From positions 132,501-196,500 of the forward strand of contig CAJNDS010000546.1 of NCBI GenBank assembly GCA_905221605.1: a DNA stretch of 64,000 bases. The letters are read 5' to 3'. The notes below the pieces were generated by a model, which made no database searches, was not told where the DNA came from, and saw only the letters and a program-made list of their open reading frames with translations. Source of the DNA: Symbiodinium natans (lineage: Eukaryota > Sar > Dinophyceae > Suessiales > Symbiodiniaceae). Below, piece by piece: positions 17,455-27,515 of the stretch; within the stretch, counting starts at the first letter, position 1, and each line of letters opens with the position of its first letter. The translations under genes and the position numbers were made by a program.

Positions 17455-18132
17455 GTGTCTTGGGATGTTCCCCCTTATACTAACAGTCCGTGATTGGGAG
17501 TGTAATGTTGGACCTGCTTTAATAAGTTACCCCCCCCCCCCTCAACAGTCGCGACCCTGAATAAAAAAAGACCCCAAACAGTCAGGCAGGGGAGGGGTCC
17601 GGAGCCCGGAGGCCTCCCTAAGCTACCCCCCGACCCTGGAAAGGTCGAGGCTTCAGGCTTCAAGTATCCCTTCTTCTCGAGAAAGCCTATGCCTTCCTGA
17701 AAACCGAAGGACTGAGCCCCGGGCCCCAGGAGACTTGCATTATAGCGGGCCCCCAAACAAAGGTATTAAAGTGTGTCCGGAGGCCTCCGTAAGGTACCCC
17801 CTTTCCGGATATGATTCGCCTATGGAATCATCTAGTTTTAAGTAAGGAATTTATAAAGAAAAGCCCTGAAAAAAAGAAGATTGTCGGAGATCCTGGACAG
17901 GTCGAGGCTTCAGGCTTCAAGTATCTCTCCTTCTCGAGAAGCTTGTGCCTTCCTGACACCCTCAAAAAAAAAGTCACGGCCCGAAAACTTTTCATTATAG
18001 CGGACCTCCAAAACAAAGGGTCCAGATCCTGAATAGCCGAAAAACTTTTCATAATAGCGGCCCCCTAGAATATTGCGGGTGCGACATTACTAGGGGTACT
18101 GGAATCCCTATTCAGGACTGTTAGTATACTTG
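17455..18132. mobile_element. Larger inverted-terminal element with internal duplication
   Basis: Terminal CTTATACTAACAGTCC is mirrored by GGACTGTTAGTATAC. Two internal blocks repeat (about 17636-17760 and 17893-18065), sharing GGTCGAGGCTTCAGGCTTCAAG and TTCATTATAGCGG-type motifs. A 99-bp element at 37028-37126 has the same termini and looks like an internally deleted derivative. I see no transposase frame; the open frames here are short. Confidence 0.55.
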
Positions 18133-18204
18133 AAGGATATAGTTACCTCTAAGCCCAATTAAGGTACTTCCAACCCTACTCACTAAGTGCCCCGATCCTC
18201 CAAG
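18133..18204. repeat. Family D element end
   Basis: Ends CTTGAAGGATATAG and CCCCGATCCTCCAAGTA resemble family D termini at 41643, 52909 and 59950-60140. Confidence 0.4.
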
Positions 18205-18340
18205 TAAACCCTCTAAACCCTCTAAACCCTCTAAACCCTCTAAACCCTCTAAACCCTCTAAACCCTCTAAACCCTCTAAACCCTCTAAACCCTCTAAGCC
18301 CTCTAAGCCCTCTAAACCCTCTAAACCCTCTACCCTAAAC
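18205..18340 (-). repeat. AAACCCTCT 9-mer array
   Basis: About 14 units of a nine-base variant of the telomere repeat with an inserted CT, homogeneous throughout. It directly precedes the PPR exon at 18350. Confidence 0.9.
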
Positions 18341-18349
18341 CCTACCTAG

Positions 18350-18407
18350 GGTCGCACTGGCTCTCCTCTTTGACGCGGAGATGAGGGGCCTCCGTGTCAA
18401 CGCGCCT
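18350..18407 (+). CDS. PPR micro-exon (helix B piece)
   Basis: CTACCTAG precedes it. It reads VALALLFDAEMRGLRVNAP, the helix B plus linker of a PPR unit (LALL..EMRGLRVN). A TGA follows at 18408-18410 unless a GC donor upstream (AAC|GCGCCT) is used. TTTAGGG-type variants start at about 18484. Confidence 0.62.
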
Positions 18408-18669
18408 TGAACGACATCTCCCTGGTGGTTTTCGAAGAAGGGCCTTTAGAGAAAGGTTGGGTTTAAAGGGCTGGTTTCCAGGCTTAGGGATGTCTAGGGT
18501 TTATAGGGCTTAGGGTTTAGGGTTCGGGGCTAAGGGCTTAGGGTTTGTGGCTTATGTTTAGGGTTTAGGGTTGAGGTCTTAGGGGGTGTTCAGGGTTTAG
18601 GAGTTGAGTCGGCTCAGGGTTTGGGAGTTTTGGTTGGGCAGAACTCGGCCCTACCCTCCCGGACCCCGC

Positions 18670-18718
18670 GATGAATCCCGAACGCGTTTACGCCCGGAAG
18701 GGTCTCAGGGGAAGATAA
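18670..18718 (+). CDS. Very short open frame before a CCCTAAA tract
   Basis: Includes MNPERVYARKGLRGR and stops at TAA within the tract. It could be a tiny exon. Weak. Confidence 0.15.
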
Positions 18719-18785
18719 CCCTAAACCCTAAACCCTAAACCCTAAACCCTAAACCCTAAACCCTAAACCCTAAACCCTAAACCCC
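18717..18785 (-). repeat. CCCTAAA tract, last before the foreign block
   Basis: Nine units. No further telomere-type tract occurs until 26620. Confidence 0.92.
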
Positions 18786-18864
18786 CCCCTGGAGGTCCAT
18801 GTACCTTGCTACTATTTTAAGGGGCTGCGCCCATGGGCGGGCAGCGCACGCAGAAGCCCGGGGC

Positions 18865-19030
18865 GAGCAGTTTCTAAGCATGTTGAGGCCCCTAAACTCC
18901 CTTAAAATCTCTAAGCGTGAAGTTTCTAAGCATTTTCAGGCCCCTAAACTCCCTTCAAATCTCTAAGCGTTTGAGGCTCCTAGACTCCCTTAACGTTTCT
19001 AAGCACTTTATAAGGCCCCTAAACTCCCTT
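18865..19030 (+). repeat. Tandem repeat of about 55 bp
   Basis: Roughly three diverged copies built around GGCCCCTAAACTCCCTT and TCTAAGC, with TTTCTAAGCA spacing. It marks the left edge of the tract-free block. Confidence 0.6.
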
Positions 19031-19049
19031 TTTCCTAGCCCCGGGCTTA

Positions 19050-20105
19050 GACACGTCGCTTATGCCCGCCCTTTGGGGGGCATCATGCTCCTGATGCGCC
19101 CCCGGGGTCCCGCCCCGGGAGCCGCTGATGCTCCTGATGCGCGCCTGGGGGTCCCGGGCTGGACCCGCTGATGCTCATGATGCGCGCCCTCTGGGGGCCT
19201 CCGTGGCGACGCAAAAAACCACGAAAAAAAAACCGTTCACCGGCGGCACGCGGGGGTCGGCGGCACTGGCGTCCGGCCTAATTCTGCTTCGCAGAAGGCC
19301 AGAGGCCAGCAAGGCTATTCCCGGGACGACCCGGGCTAAAAGGTCCGCATTTGCTCGGTCCTTTGGGGACCTCGCGCTGCCCGATTTAATGGCTACCGCC
19401 AGTGCCGCCGACCCCAGACCCAAGACAGTCGCATTGGGGCGGAAGGCAGGGTGGAGCGCGGGCAGGCGGGGGGGGCGGGGGCGGGGGGGGTGGGGGGGTG
19501 GGTGGGGGGGAAAGGGGGGCGGGGGAAGGGGGGGGGGGATTAGGGGGGGGTTGGGGGGGGGGGTTGTTGGGTTTTTTTCGCAAAGCACCTCCATGAAAAG
19601 CTGCCCAGGTACCCACCCTCCCCCCCCCCCCCCACGTTTTGGGGGGGGTAGGGAAAGAGGGCGGTGGTGGGGGGTGACGGTAGAGGGTTGGTGTCGGATT
19701 AGGGAGTTGGGGAGGCAGGGGTGGACTGGGGGGGATAGAGATGAAGAAGCGATGGGGGCGGTCGGATGGTGCACGATGGTGGGAGGGGGTAATGATGAGG
19801 GCTGGGGAGGGTTGGTAGGGGGGCCTGACTCATTTGACCAGCTCTGGTGAGACGGCGGGTGGACAGGGGAGTGATGAGAGCGGGGAGGCGGTTAGGGCGG
19901 GCGTGGATTGGAATCCCTCAAGCCAGAGATTTGTCAGGGGGTTGAGGGTAAAGGGTTGGTGTCAGGGAGGGGTGGACTGGGGGGGCATAGGGAGGGGGAG
20001 TGATGAGAGCGGTGAGAGCGGTGAGGGCGGTCAGGGCGGGCATGGTGGAATCCTTAAAACACTAGAGATTGGTCAGGGGCGGCGACACCTACAGGGTGGG
20101 GGGGG
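19050..20105. other. GC-rich, G-run block
   Basis: 19050-19200 contains repeated CTGATGCTCCTGATGCGC-like units. 19455-19580 is almost pure G-rich sequence with many G4+ runs (G-quadruplex prone). 19840-20060 has repeated GATGAGAGCGGTGAGGGCGGT units that recur at 26490-26520. The long frames 19128-19850 (+) and 19175-19774 (-) mainly translate this skewed sequence. Only the first 100 codons of the + frame have normal composition, and no family is recognised. Confidence 0.5.
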
Positions 20106-20205
20106 NNNNNNNNNNNNNNNNNNNNNNNNNNNNNNNNNNNNNNNNNNNNNNNNNNNNNNNNNNNNNNNNNNNNNNNNNNNNNNNNNNNNNNNNNNNNNNN
20201 NNNNN
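20106..20205. other. Assembly gap of 100 N
   Basis: Exactly 100 Ns, bordered by a G-run on the left and a C-run on the right. The size is a placeholder, so the distance and linkage across it are uncertain. Confidence 0.98.
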
Positions 20206-20432
20206 CCCCCCCCCCCCCCCCCCCTCCAGGATTATTTAAATTATTTAAATTATTTAAATTATTTAATTCCCGGGCCCGATTTAAATAATTTAAATATGAA
20301 GGCCACGATTTAAATATGACTATTTAATTCGGGAGCTTCATTTTTAAATTATGTAAATCGGGCCCGGTAATTAAATAATTTAAATAATTTAAATAATTTA
20401 AATAATTTAAATCCTGGAGGGGGGGGGGGCCG
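20206..20432. repeat. AT-rich palindrome
   Basis: The left arm (CCTCCAGGATTATTTAAATTA...) and right arm (...TTTAAATCCTGGAGG) are inverted copies of about 90 bp, built from TTATTTAAA units and a CGGGCCCG box. The C-run and G-run at the outer edges are complementary too. The gap lies at the base of this hairpin, a likely cause of the assembly break. Confidence 0.8.
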
Positions 20433-20550
20433 GGCTTCCTCCCGCAGGAGGAATTAAATAATTTAAATATGAAGGCCCCGAATTAAATATTCATATTTAA
20501 ATCGGGGCCTTCATATTTAATTTTGTTCATTCCTCCTGCGGGAGGGCCCC
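20433..20550. repeat. Second palindrome
   Basis: CCTCCCGCAGGAGGAA...TATGAAGGCCCCGA is mirrored by TCGGGGCCTTCATATT...CCTCCTGCGGGAGG. It shares the ATGAAGGCC box with the adjacent palindrome. Confidence 0.75.
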
Positions 20551-20555
20551 CTCAA

Positions 20556-20905
20556 TCAGCTTCATCATCATCATCCTCATCCTCATCCGCATCATCATCA
20601 TCATCATCTTCATCATCTTCATCATCTTCATCATCTATCATCATCATCTTCATCATCTTCATCATCTTTTTTCATCATCCCCATCATCTCTCTCATCTCC
20701 ACGGTTGTTCCAATATGCTTCATGTGCATCCTTGACATCAATGATCCCAATCAGCTTCATCATCATCTTCATCATCTTCATCATCTTCATCATCTTCATC
20801 ATCTTCATCATCTTCATCATTTTCATCATCTTCATCATCTTCATCATCTTCATCATCTTCATCATCTCCATCATCTTCATCATCTTCATGATCTGCTTCA
20901 TCTGC
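20556..20905 (+). repeat. CAT-rich microsatellite
   Basis: TTCATCATC nine-base units, in two blocks (20556-20670 and 20755-20900). All frames through it translate as simple Ser, Ile or His repeats, and Asp or Met on the other strand. These are not genes. Confidence 0.92.
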
Positions 20906-20964
20906 TTCATCCTTCATCTGTTTCTTATGTTTCATTGCGTCTTGGGGCCCAGGAGGGCCTGGGG

Positions 20965-22795
20965 CAGGAGCAACTTTGCCGGTCAAAACTTGCCGGGATC
21001 CCCTTGGCACCCCGGAAAAGTGATGCAAATACCACACAAAACGGGTAAGGGTAGGAACAACTTTGTCGGTCAAAATTTGCCGGGATCCCCTTGGCACCCT
21101 GGAAAAGTCCTGCAAATACCACACAAAACGGGAAAGGGTAGGAACAACTTTGCCGGTCAAAATTTGCCGGGATCCCCTTGGCACCCTGGAAAAGTCCTGC
21201 AAATACCACACAAAACGGGAAAGGGTAGGAACAACTTTGCCGGTCAAAATTTGCCGGGATCCTCTTGGCACCCTGGAAAAGTCCTGCAAATACCACACAA
21301 AACGGGAAAGGGTAGCAACAACATTTGCCGGTCAAAATTTGCCGGGATTCCCTTGGCACCCCGGAAAAGTGATGCAAATACCCCACAAAACGGGAAAGGG
21401 TAGGAACAACTTTGCGGGTCAAAATTTGCCGGGATTCCCTTGGCACCCTAGAAAAGTCCTGCAAATACCACACAAAACGGGAAAGGGTAGGAACAACTTT
21501 GCCGGTCAAAATTTGCCGGGATTCCCTTGGCACCCTAGAAAAGTCCTGCAAATACCACACAAAACGGGAAAGGGTAGGAACAACTTTGCCGGTCAACATT
21601 TGCCGGGATCCCCTTGGCACTCGGGAAAAGTGATGCAAATGCCACACAAAACGCGAACGGGTAGGAACAACTTTGCGGGTCAAAATTTGCCGGGACCCCC
21701 TTGGCACCCTTGAAAAGTGATGCAAATACCACACAAAACGGGAAAGGGTAGGAACAACTTTGCCGGTCAAAATTTGCCGGGATCCCCTTGGCACCCTGGA
21801 AAAGTGATGCAAATACCACACAAAACGGGAACGGGTAGGAACAACTTTGCCGGTCAAAATTTGCCGGGATTCCCTTGGCACCCTGGAAAAGTCCTGCAAA
21901 TACCACACAAAACGGGAAAGGGTAGGAACAACTTTTCCGGTCAAAATTTGCCAGGATTCCCTTGGCACCCTGGAAAAGTCCTGCAAATACCACACAAAAC
22001 GGGAAAGGGTAGGAACAACTTTGCGGGTCAAAATTTGCCGGGATTCCCTTGGCACCCTGGAAAAGTCCTGCAAATACCACACAAAACGGGAAAGGGTAGG
22101 AACAACTTTGCCGGGATCCCCTTGGCACTCGGGAAAAGTGATGCAAATACCACACAAAACGGGAACGGGTAGGAACAACTTTGCGGGTCAAAATTTGCCG
22201 GGAAAAGTGATGCAAATACCACACAAAACGGGAAAGGGTAGGAACAACTTTGCCGGTCAAAATTTGCCGGGATCCCCTTGGCACCCTTGAAAAGTGATGC
22301 AAATACCACACAAAACGGGAACGGGTAGGAACAACTTTTCCGGTCAAAATTTGCCGGGATTCCCTTGGCACCCTGGAAAAGTCCTGCAAATACCACACAA
22401 AACGGGAAAGGGTAGGAACAACTTTGCCGGTCAAAATTTGCCGGGCTTCCCTTGGCACCCTGGAAAAGTCCTGCAAATACCACACAAAACGGGAAAGGGT
22501 AGGAGCAACTTTGCGGGTCAAAATTTGCCGGGATTCCCTTGGCACCCTGGAAAAGTGATGCAAATACCACACAAAACGGGAAAGGGTAGGAACAACTTTG
22601 CGGGTCAAAATTTGCCGGGATCCCCTTGGCACCATGGAAAAGTGATGCAAATACCACACAAAACGGGAACGGGTAGGAACAACATTTGCCGGTCAAAATT
22701 TGCCGGGATTCCCTTGGCACCCTGGAAAAGTCCTGCAAATACCACGCAAAACGGGACAGGGTAGGAACAACTTTTCGGGTCGAAATTTGCCGGGC
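20965..22795 (+). repeat. 87-bp satellite, about 21 copies
   Basis: The unit recurs every 87 bp (CTTTG starts at 21061, 21148, 21235, ...), with one shortened unit near 22105-22175. Each unit contains GGTCAAAATTTGCCGGG and CAAATACCACACAAAACGGG. Because 87 is 29 codons, frames stay open across the array on both strands (for example 20925-22178 minus, 417 codons). These reflect periodicity, not protein constraint. Units alternate between AGTCCTGC and AGTGATGC variants. Confidence 0.92.
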
Positions 22796-23195
22796 CCGCA
22801 GTGGCGCTCTGGAAAACCAAATCGGGCTGCTCGTCGTACGCGATGAGAAATGCGCGGCTCGATTTGGCCAAATTTTGCCCGGCAAGATTTGGCCAAATCG
22901 GGCCCCTGGACATTGAAATGAAATTGATTGTTTAAATTCCCCGATACTAAATCACGAGCCCGGGCCTCCCCCTCAATACTAAATTACGAGCCCGGGTCTC
23001 CCTTCTCTTCTCTTGTTCTCTTTTCAATCTCAAAATCACACCAAAGGAAGCTTCTTTTCCTTATTGAATGAAAAAGAAAAAGAAGAAAAGAGACAGGTAA
23101 AGACACTGAAGAGCTCCACTGCCTATTGTTTCATTCCTTTCCTCTCTTTCTATGTGTTGTTGTCCTTGTCGTTTCAGAAAGCTAGCAAAATAAGG
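22796..23195. repeat. Segmental duplication, copy 1
   Basis: From the CTCGTCGTACGCGATGAGAA motif through GGCCCCTGGACATTGAAATG and the pyrimidine-rich CTTCTCTTCTCTTGTTCTC to AAAGCTAGCAAAATAAGGG. It is repeated almost identically at 24045-24425, and its right half again at 25225-25447. Confidence 0.85.
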
Positions 23196-23219
23196 GCAAG
23201 GGGCACTTGAGGGCGTGGG

Positions 23220-23600
23220 AAGGCCTACTGACTTGAGCTGCGTTTGGGAGTACCCAGCGTAGGGAGGCTGGGTCGGTGGACGGGCATCGCTGCGTCTTCC
23301 GTCCGCGAGCTCGCTTTCGCCAAGTGGCCGGCGTGACCGAGCCAAAAGCGGCCTTTTGTCATGTCTGCGCTCGTAGTTGCATTCCCCGAGTGTTGGGTTG
23401 TCTTCGCACCGCCCTCAGAAGTAGGGTAGGTGTTCTCTCGAGGAGTTTCGCAAGGGCACACACGCCTGCGCTTGCCGGCGCCAAGGGTGCTTATGAGCAT
23501 GTCTGCACATTTGAAGTGTTGCAGTCCCCTGGTGCTGTTTTGTCCTCGCGCCGCCCTCAGAAGTAGGGATGGCTTTGTAGTACATGTCGGACTTCATCTA
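23220..23600. other. CpG-rich segment with an internal repeat
   Basis: Two diverged copies of a 70-bp block starting CATGTCTGC and ending CCGCCCTCAGAAGTAGGG (about 23359-23425 and 23497-23567). Frames are open on both strands (23276-23566 + and 23225-23500 -), but neither is recognisable. Confidence 0.4.
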
Positions 23601-23639
23601 AGGGACCTTGGACACATGTCTTATTGTTTGCATGTATAA

Positions 23640-24044
23640 ACAGGGGGCTTTAAATTATTAAAATTATTTAATTCCACCCTGGAATTAAATAAAAATTTAA
23701 ATCCGAAAAGGGGGGGGGGCCAAAAGTGCCCGGAGGCTGCCCGGCAAAATTTGGCCAAATCGAGCCGCGATAGTTTAAATAATTTCGGGCCTCCAGAAAG
23801 GCGCGGCTCGATTTGGCCAAATTTTGCCGGGCAGCCTCCTGGCAAGATTTGGCCAAATCGAGCCGCGCATTTCTCATCGCATACGAAGGGCAGCCCGATT
23901 TGGCCAAATTTTGCCCGGAGGCTGCCCGGCAAAATTTGGCCAAATCGAGCCGCGCTTTTCTGGAGGCCCGAAATTATTTAAACTATCGCGGCTCGATTTG
24001 GCCAAATTTTGCCGGGCAGTCTGCGGGCAAAGTTTGGCCTAATC
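23640..24044. repeat. Compound palindrome built on one 28-bp module
   Basis: The module GCAAAATTTGGCCAAATCGA plus GCCGCG occurs repeatedly in alternating orientation. Arms at 23733-23842 and 23919-24020 form a large inverted repeat, each with a smaller inverted core around TTTAAATAATTTCGGGCCTCC or its complement. Confidence 0.75.
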
Positions 24045-24425
24045 AGGCTGCTCGTCGTACGCGATGAGAAATGCGCGGCTCGATTTGGCCAAATTTTGCC
24101 CGGCAAAATTTGGCCAAATCGGGCCCCTGGACATTGAAATGAAATTGATTTTTTAAATTCCCCGATACTAAATCACGAGCCCGGGCCTCCCCCTCAATAC
24201 TAAATTTCGAGCCCGGGTCTCCCTTCTCTTCTCTTGTTCTCTTTTAATTCTCAAATCACACCAAAGGAAGCTTCTTTTCCTTATTGTTTGAAAAAGCAAA
24301 AGAAGAAAAGAGATAGGTCAAGACCCTGAAGAGCTCCACTGCCTATTGTTTCATTCCTTTTCCTCTCTTTCTATGTGTTGTTTTCCTTGTCGTTTCAGAA
24401 AGCTAGCAAAATAAGGGCAAGGGGG
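24045..24425. repeat. Segmental duplication, copy 2
   Basis: Near-identical to 22830-23195, including the GAAGCTTCTTTTCCTTATTG motif and the TGTCGTTTCAGAAAGCTAGC junction. Direct orientation. Confidence 0.85.
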
Positions 24426-26095
24426 CTTCCTGAAGAGGAGAGAGGGCACCTATTTTTTAATTATAGAGGGAAAAGCGAGAGACAAGGAAGGGACAGATGA
24501 TAGATAAAGAAGAGTGCTATCCGTCTCCTTGTTTCTTGTGTCTTCTCTTCTTTTCAGTTCATCATATTCCTCTTTTCGGCCTGTCTCTTCTGCTCTTTTC
24601 CTTACCCTTCTCCTTTTCAAGTTCTTCCTTTTTCGTTTTTCTGTTTCGAAAAGAAAGAGGGAAGGGAGAGAGAAGGGAGAGAGGATAGATAAAGAAGAGT
24701 GCCATTTTCTTTGCGCCTTGTTTTGTCTCTCCATCTTCTTTGTTCATCTCTCTTTTCTATTCTTTTCTTGGCTCTTCCCATTAGAATTGTGTTCCGTTTA
24801 TCTCTCCTCTCTCCTTCTCTTTCCCTTCTCTTCTCCTGTTCCCCTTTAAATGACAAAAACACGAGAAAGGAAGAACAAGAGGGGAATGGAGGCCATGTTC
24901 CTTTCTTTTCCAATGGATGGGGAAAGTGAGCGGGGTTGGCTCCTTGTCCGTAGACCCTCCCCACGCTGCAGCAAATCCCTCCTCTCGCCCTATCGCCTCT
25001 GTTCTTTTCCTTGTTCCCAAACGGAAAAAGAAAATGGGTTCCTTTACATGTTCATTGTTCTTCCTTTTGTTTTCTATTTAAAAGGGAAAGATAAGAAAGA
25101 GAGGAAAGAAGAAAACGAGCACCATCCTCTCTTTGCCTGATTTTGCACCTCCCTCTCCTGTCTTCATTTCTCTTCCATGACTTTCATTGCTCTTCCCATG
25201 AAAATTGTTTCCTTTTGATCTCTCCTCTCTCCTTTCTCTCTCCCTTCTCTTCTCTTGTTCTCTTTTGAATCTCAAAATCACACCAAAGGAAGCTTCTTTT
25301 CCTTATTGAATTAAAAAGAAAAAGAAGAAAAGAGATAGGTAAAGACACTGAAGAGCTCCACTGCCTATTGTTTCATTCCCTTTCCTCTCTTTCTATGTGT
25401 TGTTTTCCTTGTCGTTTCAGAAAGCTAGCAAAACAAGGGCAAGGGGGCTTCCTGAAGAGGAGAGAGGGCACCTATTTTTTAATTATAGAGGGAAAAGCGA
25501 GAGACAAGGAAGGGACAGATGATAGATAAAGAAAAGTGCTATCCGTCTCCTTGTTTATTGTGTCTTCTCTTCTTTTCAGTACCCCTCCAGAAAATTCAAA
25601 TGGCCTCCTTGTTGTCTCTCCTCTCTCACTTCCCTTGCCCTTCTCTCCTTCTGTTACCTTTTAACTAATATAACACAAGAAAGGAACTTGTATGATAAAG
25701 CAGTGGAAGGGTAAGCAGAGAGTGACTCCTTGCGCGTGGACCTTGCCCATACTTCATCATATCCCTCTTTTCGGCCTGTCTCTTCTGCTCTTTTCCTTAC
25801 CCTTCTCCTTTTCAAGTTCTTCCTTTTTCGTTTTTCTGTTTCGAAAAGAAAGAGGGAAGGGAGAGAGAAGGGAGAGAGGATAGATAAAGAAGAGTGCCAT
25901 TTTCTTTGCGCCTTGTTTTGTCTCTCCATCTTCTTTGTTCATCTCTCTTTTCTATTCTTTTCTTGGCTCTTCCCATTAAAATTGTCTTCCTTTTATCTCT
26001 CCTCTCTCCTTCTCTTTCCCTTCTCTTCTCCTGTTCCCCTTTAAATGACAAAAACACAAGAAAGGAAGAACAAGAGGGGAATGGAGGCCCTTTTC
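24423..26095. repeat. Duplicated pyrimidine-rich segments
   Basis: 24423-24558 recurs at 25441-25579, and 24560-24890 recurs at 25760-26093, both nearly identical. Copy 3 of the neighbouring duplication is at 25225-25447. The sequence is rich in CTTTTCCTTCTC-type runs. The many open frames here (Phe/Ser/Leu on one strand, Lys/Arg/Glu on the other) are composition effects. Confidence 0.8.
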
Positions 26096-26619
26096 CTGTA
26101 TTCTCCTGTTGCAATGAATACAGAAAAGAGCATAGGAGATAAGGAAGGGAATTGAGGAGCTCCTTTCGCTACTTTCTTATGCCCTTTCCTTTGTATCTAC
26201 CACACAAAAACACCACTCTCAGCTTCCAAGAATACTCTCGTGGAGACGCATTGGTTAGTCTAAAAACCCGAGTCTCAGCTTCCAAATAGACCCTATTTAA
26301 GCCACCCACGGGGTGGGGGGTGGGAGGGGGGGCGGGGGGGGTGGGGGGGTGTGGTTAAACCACCTGAATGGATGGGGTGGGGGGTCCAATTCAAGGCGTC
26401 ATGGGTGAGGGTGATGGGTGGCGGGGTTTGGGCACTGAAGCCAAACAATGCAAAAACACTCCAATTCAAGGTGTCATGAGCAGCATGCTGTGAGAGCGGG
26501 TGAGGGCGGTGAGGGCGGTGGGGGGTCTTCACTGACGCCGCCTTGCTACCGCTGGGGTCGGCGGATATGCTTGGGCCCGAAGGTGCCGCAGATGCTTTGA
26601 AGGCCCCAAGTATTCCCTC
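26095..26619. other. Right edge of the tract-free block
   Basis: Contains a G-rich stretch at 26309-26350, a pair of repeats (CCAATTCAAGG[CT]GTCATG at about 26386 and 26461) and GTGAGGGCGGT units shared with 19840-20060. This suggests the whole 18.8-26.6 kb block is one repeat landscape. A short family A piece (GGCCCCAAGTATTCCCTCTTCAGG) is at 26600-26622. Confidence 0.5.
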
Positions 26620-26929
26620 TTCAGGGTTTAGGGTTTAGGGTTTGGGGTTTAGGGTTTAGGGTTTAGGGTTTATGGCCCAAACCCCTAACACTCTAAAACC
26701 CTGGACCCGACGACCCTCAAGCCCTAAAAGCCCAATGCCCCAAACCCTAAAACCCCAAAAACCTAAACCCTAAACCCTCTGAATATATCCTCTCTCTCTC
26801 AACATATTTGTTTTTTTGTTTGTTCTCCCTCTCCCTCTCTCGAAAGCGAAAGGCAGGTCCAAGGTTAGGACTACCTGTCAGCAGCCTCCAAAACCCCCAA
26901 AAAGCCCTGAAGCCCAATCTCTAAAGCCC

Positions 26930-27200
26930 AAATCCTAAACCCCAAACCCCAACCCCCAAAACCCCAAACCCTAAACCCTACACCCTAAACCCTAAACCCC
27001 AAACCCTAAACCCTAAACCCCAAACCCCAAACCCCAAACCCTAAACCCTAAAGCCCAAACCCTAAACCCTAAAGCCCAAACCCCAACCCTAAACCCTAAG
27101 CCCTAAGCCCTAAGCCCTATACACCCTAAACCCCAATCCCTAAACCCTATCCCCTAAACCCCAAACCCGAAACCCTAAACCCTAAACCCAAAACCCCAAA
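26930..27200 (-). repeat. Degenerate CCCTAAA/CCCCAAA tract before a PPR exon
   Basis: A long mixed array of CCCTAAA, CCCCAAA and CCCTAAG units, ending at the acceptor of the next exon. Confidence 0.88.
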
Positions 27201-27204
27201 AAAG

Positions 27205-27279
27205 GCCTCGGAATTCTCCCCGAGGTCATCACTTTCAACTCGGCCATCGCTGCCTTGGAGTGCACAGGACGGTTGCCTT
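27205..27279 (+). CDS. PPR micro-exon (helix A piece)
   Basis: AAAAAAG precedes it. Entered with two bases it reads LGILPEVITFNSAIAALECT then GRLP. GILPEVITFNSAIAALECTG is a full PPR linker plus helix A. The frame reaches a TAG at 27278-27280 just before GGTAGGG, so a donor near there (ACAG|GA or TAG|GTAGGG) must be used. TTTAGGG follows. Confidence 0.66.
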
Positions 27280-27362
27280 AGGTAGGGTTTAGGGTTTAGG
27301 GTTTAGGGTTTCGGGTTTAGAGTTTAGGGCGTAGGGTTTAGGGCTTAGGGTTTAGGGTTTAG

Positions 27363-27515
27363 GGATGGAGGTGCATGGTACTTCTACCCCAAAAATCTGC
27401 TGTACCTATAACCCACTTCTATGCCCCCTGAAGTGCCCTAAGATGGTTTTAAATTGGTTATAAGTACCGTTCTCACTGGGTGAATAAGCGCCTTGAGCCC
27501 TCCAAGTAGGGTTTG
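27363..27515. mobile_element. MITE family D copy
   Basis: Ends TGGAGGTGCATGGTACTTCT and CTTGAGCCCTCCAAGTA are roughly inverted. The interior TATAACCCACTTCTATGCCCC...GGTTATAAGTAC is shared with 32990-33127 and 30060-30160. Confidence 0.5.

Noticed and set aside
19128-19850. 240-codon plus-strand protein and its 199-codon antisense frame
   Set aside because: Most of both is Gly/Arg or Pro-rich translation of G-run DNA. The normal-composition part has no splice border or recognised family.
20662-21048. Met/Lys, Asp or His-rich proteins
   Set aside because: Simple translation of the CAT-rich microsatellite.
20925-22178. 417-codon minus-strand protein
   Set aside because: It is the translation of the 87-bp satellite; the 29-codon period keeps frames open on both strands and in other phases.
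24450-26142. Several 60-115 codon frames, Lys/Arg/Glu or Phe/Ser/Leu-rich
   Set aside because: They overlap one another on both strands and repeat with the segmental duplications; composition of pyrimidine-rich DNA explains them.
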